From NCBI GenBank assembly GCA_024867545.1, contig JANFNE010000005.1, positions 310,001-374,000 of the forward strand: DNA of 64,000 nt, written 5' to 3'. Below are positions 34,233-45,276 of this stretch, one piece after another. Numbering within the stretch: the first letter of the stretch is position 1; each line of letters opens with the position of its first letter. The stretch comes from Phytopythium helicoides (Eukaryota; Oomycota; Peronosporomycetes; Pythiales; Pythiaceae). The translations under genes and the position numbers were made by a program. A model generated the notes under the pieces. The model saw only the letters and a program-made list of their open reading frames with translations, was not told the origin of the DNA and did not search any database.

Positions 34233-34998
34233 TTGGTGACAATTGGCGCAGCAGATCTCGCAGGGACTGTTCAACTCGGCCCGCGTCGGGTCAAATTGCT
34301 GGTAACGCCACCTAAATATATTCCAGCATCGTCAAGCAGCTTTGTGACTCCTGATCGTCGAGTGCTGATGGCCACCAGGGAGATGCGAGATGCCGAAACG
34401 GGAGAAGGCCTTGAGCTGCTGCGACTTCCGTCGCTAGGAGCATCTCACTCAATGGAGTCTCTGGAAGGATCTGTTAGACAAGCATCGCGGGGTAAAGTAC
34501 ACGCGGAGACGCAGTCGATACGAAGTCTTGGTGGCTCCGTGTCCTGGGGGCAGCGGCAGCAGGAGAAAGTCGAGGTGGCCCGCGAGTCTAAATCCTGTGC
34601 AGCGTACAGCTCGAGCCACTGACAGCAGACTTTATCTCGTTACTGCAATGCTCCAGGGCGCAGAGAAGCGGTTCCGTACGTCACTAGCCGGGATTCGACG
34701 CGAGCTGCAGCGGCGAGACTTAACAGAGGCGGCACGCAGCGCGCTCCAGCTGGAACTGCTGGATCTGACGAAACAACAGTATGCTCAGCACGTGCAGACA
34801 CTAGTGGACACTGAGCTGGCGCGAGAGCACCAGCGCCAGGTGCAGCAGCGGCTCGAGCTGTCAAACGCCGGTCGGGAGCGTCTACGACGTCGCCACGAGC
34901 AAGAGCGAGCAGCCGGGAGGGAGCAAATCGAGCGCGTGCGTGGCGAGTGCGAGCTGGCGCTCACATCCGCCATGGCTCGCTTCAACCTGCTGCGGTAG
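34233..34998 (+). CDS. Uncharacterised coiled-coil protein, start unresolved
   Basis: No recognised domain. A Pro/Ser-rich N-terminal part (about 34233-34600: GPRRVKLLVTPPKYIPASSS) is followed by VQLEPLTADFISLL and a charged helix (AEKRFRTSLAGIRRELQRRD...TELAREHQRQVQQRLELS), ending at TAG 34996-34998. Two one-base losses (near 34592 and 34640) must be bridged. No ATG opens the first frame near 34233. ATG 34148 followed by ten codons and a GTAAGG donor is a candidate first exon, but no acceptor in the right phase is seen. Only about 15-100 bp separate it from the kinesin start on the other strand, so the two probably share a bidirectional promoter. Confidence 0.55.
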
Positions 34999-35041
34999 CG
35001 TCGGTGGACCGCTGGCTTGATCCCCACCACTCTCGAGCGTC

Positions 35042-35087
35042 CTGTCTGTCTGTCTGTCTGCTCTGTCAATCAATCAATCAATCAATC
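35042..35087 (+). repeat. Two adjacent tetranucleotide microsatellites
   Basis: (CTGT)n at 35042-35060 followed by (CAAT)n at about 35067-35086, between the end of the coiled-coil gene and the phospholipase B-like gene. Short GGCT repeats occur at about 35258-35275 and again at 37689-37711. The 330 bp between 34999 and 35328 otherwise hold only the palindrome described separately. Confidence 0.85.
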
Positions 35088-35138
35088 CCAGTGCGACGAA
35101 TCCAAGCCGTCCGCTTCAACTTGCTGACGCACGAGCTC

Positions 35139-35174
35139 CGTGACGTCACGCGCGTCACCTGATTCGCGCGTCAC
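35139..35174 (+). promoter_or_regulatory. CRE-like palindrome plus repeated CGCGCGTCAC
   Basis: The perfect 12-bp palindrome CGTGACGTCACG (35139-35150) contains TGACGTCA, the classical CREB/ATF bZIP site, and is followed by CGCGCGTCAC twice (35150-35159 and 35165-35174). It lies 179 bp upstream of ATG 35329. Binding by an oomycete bZIP protein is inference. Confidence 0.5.
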
Positions 35175-35328
35175 GAGGAGCTACGAATCAGCCTCCCGTG
35201 CATCAACTCGCATTCGAATCACTCGGGATCACGCTCAGCTGCGCGCGCCTAGACGGGGGCTGGCTGGCTGGCTGCCGACTGACTGCGCCTCGCGAGATTC
35301 GCGCTCCCACCGCCCCAGAGCAGCGGCC

Positions 35329-37283
35329 ATGGCGTCCGAGGCGCTCGACGGCCCGCGGGCCGACGGCTACGGCACCTTCGACGCCGCGGAGCTCGCGAGC
35401 GCGCCGCCTCCGAGCGCCGAGGACGAGCAGCAGCGCGTGCTGCGCATCCTGCAGGCCGAGCACCGCTACGTCGTGCGCTGGCGGCTGCTGATCGGCGCCA
35501 TCCTCGCGCTGGTCGGCGCGCTCGTGACGGTGCACACGCTGCTGCACCCGACGGCGCTGCTGCCGGACCTGCACCCGATCGAGGACGAGCCTCCGGCCGT
35601 CAGGACCATCAAGGTGTTCGCGGGGCCGCCGGGGCGGCGAGATGCTCTCCGCGTGGAGATCGCGGACTTCCAGGCCGAGTCGTCGGCTGCTGGAGGCGTC
35701 GACGGCGGCGGGGCGGACGCGTGGGCCACGTTCAACGACAGCCTCCACCAGATCGGATGGTCGCAGCTCTGGGTCGAGACGGCGACACTGCTGCAGGATG
35801 AAGCGGCAGATCCCTCGCGCTCCCAGACGCGCCGCTCAGAGCTCATGTTCGCAGCGGGGTACGCGGAAGGCGCGCTGACGCACCAGCGGATCGACGAGCA
35901 CTTTGCCAACGTCCTCGCGTCGCTCTTTCCCAACGCTGTCAAGGGAGACCCGAGTGAGCTGCAGGTGCTGCGCAGCGTTCGGCGGTTCCTACAGGAGAAC
36001 CTCAACTGGATGCGAGCACAGATCGACAAGTCGCGCCAGCAGGTCGAACCGGACGAGGAAGCCTTCTGGAAGGCCGTCGAGGCCCACATGGCGCAATTTG
36101 ATGGCCTTGTGGCGGGGTACCAAGCATTCTCCTCGAGCGTCACGCCCATTTCTATCGGTTGATATGTTCATGCTGAACGCTGGTGGCGACATGGAGGACC
36201 TCATCTCTATCGCAACTACACGTGAAGGAGTCGAGCTCTCGCCTGTGACAGCGTCACTCTACAGCTTCATCAAGAACCTCAAGTGCTCGGCGCTGATCCG
36301 AGTCTTCCTGGGTTCCAGGACCTGGTGTGGGGCCACGCGACGTGGGACACCTACAGCGCTATGAACCGCATTTTCAAGCACCTCGACCTCCGGCATTCGA
36401 TGCTAATAACGGCAGCGAGCGGTGGAAGACATCCATGTCGAGCTTTCCTGGCTACCTGTCGTCATTAGACGATTGGTACATGACCAGCACTGGTCTGGCG
36501 GTGATGGAAACTACGAACGGCGTCTTCGAGCCGAGTTTGTACTCTCATGTTACCACCTCGACGGTGCTGTGCTGGCTCCGCGCCAAGGCAGCCAACTACA
36601 TCGCGACCGACAGCCAAAGCTGGGTCGACACTTTTTCCAAACACAACAGCGGAACGTACAACAACCAGTGGATGGTGATCGACACGAAGCGGTTTGTGGT
36701 TGGCGAAGGCTTCCAGGAGAACGGGCTGGTTGTGCTGGAGCAGCTGCCGGGCTTCATCCACGCCGAGGACGTGTCCGCGACAGTGAATCGTAAGGGGTTC
36801 TGGGCGTCGTACAACGTCCCGTTCTTCCCATCCATCTACGCGCAGTCGGGGTACCTCGCGGCGTTCAAGGCGTCCAACGACAGCGAATCGTGGTCGTACA
36901 CCAACTGCTCTCGCGCGCGCATCTTTGAGCGGGACGCACCAGGCGTGCAGTCCGTGGCTGACCTACAGCGCCTCCTGCGTTACAACGACTGGCAGCACGA
37001 CCCGCTGTCGGACGGCCATGCTTCGCACGCCGTGGCCGCGCGCTTCGACCTGGAGACGGACCTGGCACTGATGTCGCTAGATGGCGCTGTGGACGCCAAG
37101 GTGACGTCGCTGGCGCAGTTCGCGCGCCTCGAGTGCGACGCCGTGAGCGGCCCCACCGACGCGCAGACGCCGGCGTTTGAGTGGACCGAGGCCGCGCGCT
37201 CCATGGCGCCGCACGCGGGGCTGCCGCCGCGCTACGCGTTCGACTTCGAGCGCATGCGCCACGCCGCCCACCTGCGTCCGTAG
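35329..37283 (+). CDS. Phospholipase B-like (PLBD/lama) hydrolase
   Basis: Ntn-fold hydrolase of the lysosomal phospholipase B-like family, which deacylates phospholipids after autoproteolysis at a cysteine. Start ATG 35329 (Kozak-like GGCCATGG). A hydrophobic segment at residues 44-68 (RWRLLIGAILALVGALVTVHTLL) after a 40-residue cytosolic head suggests a signal anchor. Family blocks: MLNAGGDMEDLISIA, KCSALIRV (Cys is the expected new N-terminus), LVWGHATWDTYSAMNRIFKH, SSLDDWYMTSTGLAVMETTN, NSGTYNNQWMVID, VLEQLPGFIHAEDVS, GFWASYNVPFFPSIY. No intron is needed. Three one-base losses (near 36155, 36308, 36393) break the frame within conserved blocks and look like errors. Ends at TAG 37281-37283. 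Confidence 0.88.
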
Positions 37284-37390
37284 GTCGTTGTTGGTGTTGA
37301 ATGCAGTGCTTTGGTTCGTCATCGCTTCAACGTGGCGGCCCATCCCTCATCCGGCCCTCGCGCGGGCGCTGGAGGCCGAACGGCGGTGCT

Positions 37391-37549
37391 TCAGGCCGCC
37401 AAACTCGCTCTGGGCGTCGCAAAGAGCCTCTGCGTGGTGTCGAGCACGTCGCGAGGCCGCAGCGCGCGCTGCTTCGTCGGCGCCGAGCGCCACCGCAGGT
37501 GGTTGCTGGCGACGAGCTTGATGCGTTCGAGAAGGTTCCAAGTGGGCAT
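37391..37549 (-). CDS. Possible small conserved protein (fragmentary)
   Basis: A 52-codon minus-strand ORF from ATG 37549 with natural-looking sequence (MPTWNLLERIKLVASNHLRW, then QRALRPRDVLDTTQRLF). A neighbouring frame continues with SEFGGLKHRRSASSARARAG, so one base error could extend it. No family is recognised. Together with the AT-rich tract next to it this is all I see in the 496-bp gap between the phospholipase and the immunophilin genes. Confidence 0.3.
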   Translation of the reverse strand: MPTWNLLERIKLVASNHLRWRSAPTKQRALRPRDVLDTTQRLFATPRASLAA

Positions 37550-37660
37550 TTCAAAACAAAATACTTTTTTAATAAAATATATTGTCATACAAACTCCAAG
37601 ATATTTCGAACCCCGACGAAATCGATTTGGAAAGATTTTTTTTTTTTTGGACTTCAAAGG
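37548..37660 (+). other. AT-rich tract with a 13-base T run
   Basis: An island of low GC in a very GC-rich neighbourhood, with AAAATACTTTTTTAATAAAA and a T run at 37636-37648. It contains AATAAA at 37570-37575. It may be a 3' processing region for a minus- or plus-strand transcript, or part of the immunophilin promoter. No coding potential. Confidence 0.5.
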
Positions 37661-37779
37661 CGACGACAGCCATTCTACATTCGACGCCTAAGGAGGTAGG
37701 AGGGCTGGCTGGCTGCTCGTGGGTGCGCTGGCGCGCCGGCTGACGCGCTGTATACAGAGGACGCGAAGCAGACGCAGCC

Positions 37780-39404
37780 ATGACGGAGCAGGAGAAGCAG
37801 GTGATCGACGTGTCGGGCGACGGCGGCGTGCTCAAGGAGATCTACCACGAGGGCTCGGGCGAGGTCCCGCCGGCCGGCGACGAGATCCGCGGTGCGTTCT
37901 GGGCTGCTGCTGTCGTGGGCAGAGTGGGGGGACGCGGGGACTGACGCGTGAGCGACAGCGCACTACACGGGCACGCTGCTCGACGGCACCAAGTTCGACA
38001 GCTCGCGCGACCGCAACTCGGAGTTCAAGGTGCGTGGCCGGACGCGCTGTGACCGAGGATTCGAGCGGAGGCTGACGCTCGCGTGGAGCGCAGTTTGTAC
38101 TAGGCAAGGGCAATGTGATCAAGGCGTGGGACCTCGCCTTCGCCACGATGAAAGTCGGCGAGGTAAGTCTGCCGAGGCTCTGGATGAGACTGTGACATGC
38201 TGGTACTGACTTGCGCGCCTGCAGAAAGCGGTCATTACGTGCCAGCCGCAGTACGCGTACGGTGAGAGCGGAAGCCCGCCCAAGATCCCGCCGAATGCGA
38301 CGCTCAAGTTTGACGTGGAGCTGCTGGGCTTCAGCCCCAAGGCCAAGGAGATGTGGGAGATGGACGCCGACGAGAAGATCGCCGAGTGCACCAAGCTCAA
38401 GGACGCGGGCACGGTCGAGTTCAAGGCGCAGAAGTACAGCGAGGCGGCCGCCAAGTACAACGAGGCTGCATCGTACATGGAGGATATGTACGACGTGTCG
38501 GACGACGACAAGAAGCGCATGAAGGAGCTGCAGACGACCTGCTACCTGAACGCGGCCATGAGCTACCTCAAGCTCAAGGACTACGCCGAGGCCGTGGCCA
38601 TGGCCACCAAGGCGCTCAAGAACGACCCGCACAACATGAAGGCGCTGTACCGCCGTGGTGTTGGCCGTATGAACCTGAATGACCTGGAGCGCGCCAAGGA
38701 GGACCTAGTCGCTGCCGGCAAGATTGACCCGGCCAACCGCGAGGTGCGCCGCGAACTTGAGGTGCTCAAGAAGAAGCTCAAGGACGCGCGTGCCAAGGAG
38801 AAGTCAGTGTTCGGCGGTCTGTTCAACAAGGTGTCCATGTATGACGACAAGTCGTCCGTGGAGGCTGAGCCGGTGCTGGACCCGAACAACCCGAAGGTGT
38901 TCTTCGACATCAAGATCGGAGATGAGGACGCCGGCAAGGTCGTGATGCAGCTGTACAAGGACGTGTGCCCGAAGACGGCCGAGAACTTCCGCGCGCTGTG
39001 CACGGGTGAGAAGGGCGAGACGGCCGAGGGTGTGCCGCTCCACTACAAGGGCAGCACGTTCCACCGCGTGATCAAGAGCTTCATGATCCAGGGTGGCGAC
39101 TTTACGAACGGCGACGGCACGGGCGGCGTGAGCATCTACGGCGAGAAGTTCCCGGACGAGAACTTCCGCCTGAAGCACACGGAGCCAGGGTCTGCTGTCG
39201 ATGGCGAACGCCGGTCCGGGTACGAACGGCTCGCAGTTCTTCATCACGACGGTGCCGACGCCGCACCTGGACGGCAAGCACGTGGTGTTCGGCAAGGTGG
39301 TCGAGGGCTTCGACATCATCACGCGCATCGAGAACCTGGATACGGACAAGGGCGACAAGCCGACGGTGCCCGTCATCATCGCCGACTGCGGCGCGTTCGA
39401 GTAG
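37780..39404 (+). CDS. FKBP-TPR-cyclophilin dual-family immunophilin (FCBP type)
   Basis: Two peptidyl-prolyl isomerase folds in one chain. Exons 37780-37891, 37959-38029, 38094-38162, 38225-39404; introns of 62-67 nt all GT-AG. FKBP domain (residues 1-110) has [26 protein letters not shown] and [13 protein letters not shown], so most drug-pocket aromatics are kept. Three TPRs follow (about 135-240: [44 protein letters not shown]). The cyclophilin domain (about 275-445) has the catalytic [14 protein letters not shown] and [15 protein letters not shown]. The residue matching CypA Trp121 is His (PHLDGKH), as in cyclophilin 40, which lowers cyclosporin binding. One extra T near 39190 shifts the frame between EPG and LLSMANAG, probably an error. 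Likely an Hsp90/Hsp70-linked cochaperone; a partner is inference. Confidence 0.92.
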
Positions 39405-39577
39405 GCAGTCGATCCGTTGGAGGTGGTTAGCTAGCGAGAGGAAATGACACGCATCCAACTTGTCGAGATTGTCGAGATGGCTACCGTTGTGCGTTCAGTC
39501 GAGTGCCATGTCAGTGTCTGTGGGGAAAGCGTAGTTTCGTCCAATGCCGTGTCTTTTCCGTTCTTTTCCTGTCCGTC

Positions 39578-39590
39578 GATTGGCCAAAAC
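39578..39590 (+). promoter_or_regulatory. CCAAT-type box upstream of RPA1 gene
   Basis: GATTGGCCAAAAC (inverted CCAAT) lies 119 bp before ATG 39709. A near copy, CATTGGCCGAAAC, is at 1489-1501, 46 bp before the ECHDC1-like start. CCAAT boxes bind NF-Y in eukaryotes; function here is inferred only from position and recurrence. Confidence 0.4.
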
Positions 39591-39708
39591 TCCCGGCTGG
39601 AGGTTGGGTGGCCGTCGGCCCGAAGCGCCGCCATCGGTTGCCGTCCACGACCAGTAGATTTTCGGCCAGGCCGCGCGATCGCCGAGTGTGCGCGAGGCCT
39701 CCGCCGCC

Positions 39709-42700
39709 ATGGACGCGGCCACGGACCAGACGATCCTGCGCTATGAGGTGCGCGAGGTGGCGTTCGGCTTCTACAGCGACGCGGAGATCCGCGACCTGAG
39801 CGTCAAGCAGGTGACGAGCCGCATGTCGTTCGACGCGCTCAACAACCCCGTCATCGGCGGGCTGTACGACCCCGCGCTCGGCCCGTCGACTTCAATATGA
39901 TCTGCCCCACGTGCCACCAGACGCAGAAGGAGTGCCCGGGACACCTCGGACACATCGAGCTGCCCGTGCCAGTGTACAACCCCGTGCTCTTCGGCCACAT
40001 GCTCAACCTCCTCAAGCGAAAGTGCTTCTCCTGCCACAAGTTCCGCGTCGCGTCGGCGCGCTCGCGCGTGCTGCGCGTCAAGGTGCTGCTCATCGACAAC
40101 GGCTTTGACGAGGAGGCTGCCGTGCTGTCCGAGCTGCTAGAGCAGCGCAACGGCGTCGAGGACGAACCCGCCAGCCGAACCTTCCAGCGCCAGCAGGCCA
40201 TCCTCGACGAGTACGAGCGCCTCGCGCTCTCCAGCGGCAAGAGCGGCAAGCGCCTACCCACGCTCCCCCGCCTGTCAGAGGTGCAGCGCGAGAAGCTCGT
40301 GGCCGAGTTCCTCAAGGGCATGAAGGCCAAGTGTGAAAACTGCGGAGCCATCTCGCCCGGCCTGCGCCAGGACGCCAACGCCAAGATCTTCCTCAAGGGA
40401 CTCAGCACGCGCTCGCGCAAGGTCAACCGCTCCAAGAACCGCACAGTCTCCTCCGCGCTTGACACCATCAGCGGCAACCTCTCGGACGGAGAGGCGAACC
40501 CCGCACAGGACGACTCGGACTCGGACTCGGACATGGAGGACGATGATGCCAGCAAGTTCCAGAGCGCGGAGGACAGCTCTTCGCGCAGCAAGTTCCTTCC
40601 GCCGCTCGAGGTCCAGTCGCAGCTTCAGCTCATGTGGAAACAGGAGGAGGGTCTCATGGAGCTCCTCTACGGCGACCGCAACGTTGCCAACGGCCGCGTG
40701 CGCAACGCCAAGTACGAGGGATGGAAGAAGTTCTTCCTGAACGTCATTCCGGTTGCCCCCTCCCGCTTCCGTCCCCCGGTGTTCCTCGGAGACAAGCAGT
40801 TCGAGCATGCCCAGAACACGTACCTATCCAAGATCATCGATCTGAGTGAGAGTATTGTCCAGAGCGACTCGTACCGCAAGATGAACTCTGCAAGCACTGA
40901 CGAGGAAGGCGATCAGGAGAAGCAGCAAATCAATCTCTCGCGAAAGCTTGCTCTCTGGACGGACCTCCAGACAAACGTGAACTTGCTGGTTGACAACAGC
41001 AAGGCTCGCCCTGGTACGGATGCCCCGCAGGGTATCAAGCAAATCATCGAAAAGAAGGAGGGTCTGTTCCGTAAGAACATGATGGGCAAGCGCGTCAACT
41101 ACGCCGCGCGATCGGTCATTTCGCCCGATCCATACATCAGCACAAGTCAGATTGGTGTGCCTCTGCGCTTCGCGAAGACGCTGACTTACCCTCAGCCGGT
41201 TACTCCGTGGAACGTCGAGGAGATGCGCCAGCTCGTCATTAACGGCCCGGATATTCATCCTGGAGCGAACTTCGTCGAGAGCGAGAACGGCCGTTTGATT
41301 GACCTGAGCAAGCGCTCGCCCCACCAGCGTGAGGCCATCAGTAAGACTCTGCTGACTCGTTCGGCAAGTGCCCAAGGCGCGAGCAAGAACCGTGTGAAGC
41401 GTGTGTGGCGCCACCTCCAGACTGGTGACGTCGTGCTGATGAACCGTCAGCCGACGCTGCACAAGCCGAGTATGATGGCTCACGTGACGCGTGTGTTGAC
41501 CAATCCCAAGATGCAGACCATCCGAATGCACTACGCCAACTGTAACACATTCAACGCCGATTTTGACGGTGACGAGATGAACATGCATTTCCCGCAGAAT
41601 GAGCTTGCCCGTTCGGAGGCGTACCACATCGCATCAAACGACAACCAGTACCTTGTGCCCACTGACGGTTCGCCACTCCGCGGTCTCATTCAGGACCACG
41701 TCGACTCTGGTGTGAAGCTCACTCAGCGTGACACGTTCTTGACCAAGGATATGTACATGCAGCTTCTGTACAACGCCTGGGCGAGTATGGAGGACAGCGG
41801 CATGAGTGTCGACAAGGAGCACATCGAGATTGTCCCTCCTGCTATCCTGAAGCCGCAGCTGTGGACGGGTAAGCAAGTGGTCACCTCGGTTCTCAAGTTG
41901 CTCACGAAGGGCCTACCGCAGCTGAACCTGAACAGCAAGGCCAAGATCAAGGGCGACCTCTACGGTAACAGCAACGCGGAGCACATTGTGATTTTCCGTG
42001 ACGGTGAACTCATGCAGGGTATCCTTGACAAGAGTCAGTTTGGTGCTTCCATGCACGGTTTCGTCCATGCATGCTACGAGATCTACGGCAGTCGCGTTGC
42101 TGCAGACCTCCTGTCTGCACTTGGCCGTCTTTTCACGTGCTACTTGCAGTTTGCTGGTCACACGTGCGCTCTTGAGGACCTGACGCTGAACAAGGATGCT
42201 GAGAAGCGCCGTCGCAAGCTTGTGCAGGATTCCGTGTTTGCTGGTGAAGAAGCGTATGCGGAGTTTGCTGGGCTGACAGAGTTGCTTGAGAAGAAGCACG
42301 AGAGGAAAGTGCAGCTGGCAAGAAGCGTCGCATGAATGATGAAGAGCGTGCTGCGATTCGCGACCGCATGCGTAAGCTTCTGTCTGGACCGGATGCGGAC
42401 AACAACGCAAAGGCCCTCGATGCGCACATGATGGGATGTGTCCACGGATCGAACTCGGATATTATCAAGACCTGTCTCCCATCGGGTCAGTCGAAGGCTT
42501 TCCCGGCCAACGCTTTCTCGCTCATGGTTCTGACTGGTGCGAAGGGTTCGATGGTCAACCACTCGCAGATCTCTTGTGGTCTTGGTCAGCAGGCTCTCGA
42601 GGGTCGTCGTGTGCCTATCCTTTGCAGTGGTCGCTCGCTCCCGTCCTATGAGCCGTTTGATCCTGCCCCGCGTGCTGGCGGTTACATTACGGACCGCTTC

Positions 42701-45185
42701 CTTACGGGTCTGCGTCCGCAGGAGTACTACCACCACTGTATGGCTGGTCGCGAGGGTCTTGTCGACACAGCTGTCAAGACGAGTCGAAGTGGTTACCTGC
42801 AGCGTTGTCTGATGAAGCACCTGGAGGACCTCCAGGTCAATTACGACCACACCGTTCGCTCGTCTGATGGAAGCGTGATCCAGTTCCTGTACGGTGAGAT
42901 GGTGTCGACCCTGTCCAGAGTGCTATGCTTTCGGGCAAGGACGACCAGTTCAGTTTCCAGGCTATGAACCACCGCGGCATTTCGCACAAATTTGGCATCA
43001 ACGCCAAGTTCTTTGAAGCGACGAAGATGGACATCATGAAGCCACTCAAGCTGCACGCTGAGATGCAGGAGGCGAAGGCAAAGAATTACGCCGAGCCGTC
43101 GTCTGTACTTCGCCCGGGTGTCCGTGTGCTTGCGCGCCGCCTCAAGCAGGGTGAGACGAAGTGGAAGCGTGGCAACATTGATATCGGCTTCTTTGCTGCC
43201 GAAATTCTTGCGGTTGCTGAGGAGGACCAGGATGGTCGCGATTGCAAGTACGACATTAAGTACCTGGACACTGGTCTTAAGGCTTTTGGCGTCCCGCGTA
43301 CTGCTGAGTTCAAGTCTGGCAAGCCGACGAACAATATGCGTGCCATGTCTGGTCGCGTTGACATCATCAAGGTGTCTCTTGAGGACCCTGTGATGCAAAG
43401 CCTGCCTCTGGCCGAGCACGTGGGTCTTGTATCGGAGCGTATTCAGGAGAAGCTGGCTGCCTACAACAAGCGCAACCCGGCGAACTGCCTGGAGCTCCAG
43501 CTGAAGAAGCGTAAGAGCAAGAAGTCGAAGAAGAGCAAGCGTGACTCTGTTGCCGACGCTGAAGAAATCGACCGTGAGAAGATGCAGTCGAAGCATGTCG
43601 TGAGTGCGGACGCCTTCCAACTGCTTGTGTGGGTGAACTATCTGCGCAGCATGGCTGCTCCTGGTGAGAATGTTGGTGTCCTAGCCGCACAGAGTGTGGG
43701 TGAGCCGTCGACGCAGATGACGTTGAACACGTTCCATCTTGCTGGTCACGGCGCTGCCAACGTGACGCTTGGTATTCCGCGTCTGCGTGAAATTATCATG
43801 ACGGCCAGTGCCAAGATGTCGACGCCGATGATGACTATCCCGCTTCTGGACTCTGTGCCTTCTACGCGTGCACAGGACGTGGAGCAGCGACTGAATCGTG
43901 TGGCTCTGTCGGAGCTGATCAACAACGTCAATGGTGTGTGCGTCAAGGACGAGTTTGTCAAGAGTGAGAACGGTATTTTGTGGGTCCGCGACTACACGGT
44001 GCGCCTGACGCTATTCAAGCAAAAGGATATCAAGAAGGCATTTGGGCTCACTTCAAACGACGTGTTCAACGCTGTCGGCCGTGGCTTCGTTGGTAAGCTG
44101 CTTACTGTGATCTCACGAGAAATGAAGAAGAGCGGAGTTGTTGCGGCGCAAGCTGAGAAGAGCAACTTCAGTGCTCCTGCCGGCTCGGAGTCTAACCGTA
44201 AGCGCAAGAAGGATGATGACGACGAGGACGAGGACGACGAGGAGCAGGGCACTCTGCGCTTCGGTAGCCGCGGCGAGATGCGTGACTACGGCGAGATGGA
44301 CGAGGAAGATGAACGGATCCGTAACGCGCAGCTGAAGGATGACGATGATTCGGACTCGGATGACGAAGGAACCTCCAAGAGGACGGGGAAGAAGAAGTCC
44401 ACTAGCTCGGATGATGAGGACATGACGGACGAGGATGGTCCATCAACTAGCAAGAGCGGTAAGCAGCAGCTTGACCTTGCCAAGAAGATGTTTGGTAACG
44501 TGAAGGGTCTGGAGACTCTGGACGTGCCGATGAGTGTGCGCAAGAACAAGTACTTTGTGTACTGCGGTCGCAACGACAAGGAAAACTTTGTTGAGCTGCG
44601 TCTGCGCTTCCCGACGCACTCGAAGACCCTGCTCATGGTGCCACTTGTTGAGAAGGTGGCCCAGACGGTTCTTGTGCGCCACTGCCCGGGCATTTCGCGC
44701 TGCTACCTCATCAACCAGCGCATTGGTGGCGCTCAGAGGAGAGGCCGTGTGTGCAGACGGAGGGTCTCAACTTCCAGGCGATCTGGGGCTTTGACGACAT
44801 TCTGGACGTCAACCAGCTTGCGACCAACGACATCTACCAGGTTTTGCAAACCTATGGTGTCGAAGCCGCCCGTGCTTCAATCTCGAAGCAGATCAACGAG
44901 GTCTTTGGCGTGTACGGTATCAGCGTCGACGCGCGTCACCTGAGTCTGATCGCCGACTACATGACTGCCCAGGGTGGCTACATGCCGATGAACCGTACGG
45001 GCATGAACACTAAGGGTTCTTCGTTCCAGCAGATCACGTTCGAGACATCGATGAAGTTCCTGACACAGGCTGCGCTCGGTGGCTTTACGGACTCGCTTGA
45101 GAGCTCCTCGGCTCGCATTGTGCTCGGTCAGCCGCCGCGCGTGGGCACGGGCAGCTTCTCACTGTTACAACCGGTTGCACTTTAA
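39709..45185 (+). CDS. RPA1: DNA-directed RNA polymerase I, largest subunit
   Basis: Catalytic subunit of Pol I, which transcribes pre-rRNA in the nucleolus. Start ATG 39709 ([21 protein letters not shown]). The N-terminal zinc motif [20 protein letters not shown] identifies the A190/RPA1 clamp; the magnesium loop [10 protein letters not shown] is at about 41553-41582; the trigger-loop region is around [18 protein letters not shown] (about 43699-43752); the C-terminus holds [21 protein letters not shown]. Acidic inserts (about 40507-40560 and 44200-44460) are usual for Pol I. The class is Pol I rather than II because there is no CTD and the C-terminal [10 protein letters not shown] block matches A190. 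About 1,825 residues. Four one-base losses (near 39884, 42318, 42896, 44740) break the frame in conserved blocks. No intron needed. Confidence 0.95.
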
Positions 45186-45276
45186 AACATATAGACGTGG
45201 GTGTGGCGAGTGTACAACATTGCTTGCATAGTAATACACGGGGGCTCATGGCCATTGGATTGTTGTGTGGTCTAGC

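Noticed and set aside
35042..35087. CRISPR-like or satellite array at the tetranucleotide repeats
   Set aside because: They are simple CTGT and CAAT microsatellites without spacers.
35140..35328. N-terminal extension of the phospholipase ORF upstream of ATG 35329
   Set aside because: The extension is Arg/Ser-rich, covers the CRE-like palindrome and microsatellite flank, and the signal-anchor topology fits a start at 35329.
39709..45185. Programmed ribosomal frameshifting in RPA1 and other broken genes
   Set aside because: No slippery heptamer with downstream structure is evident, several sites per gene would be required, and the shifts go in both directions across the window.
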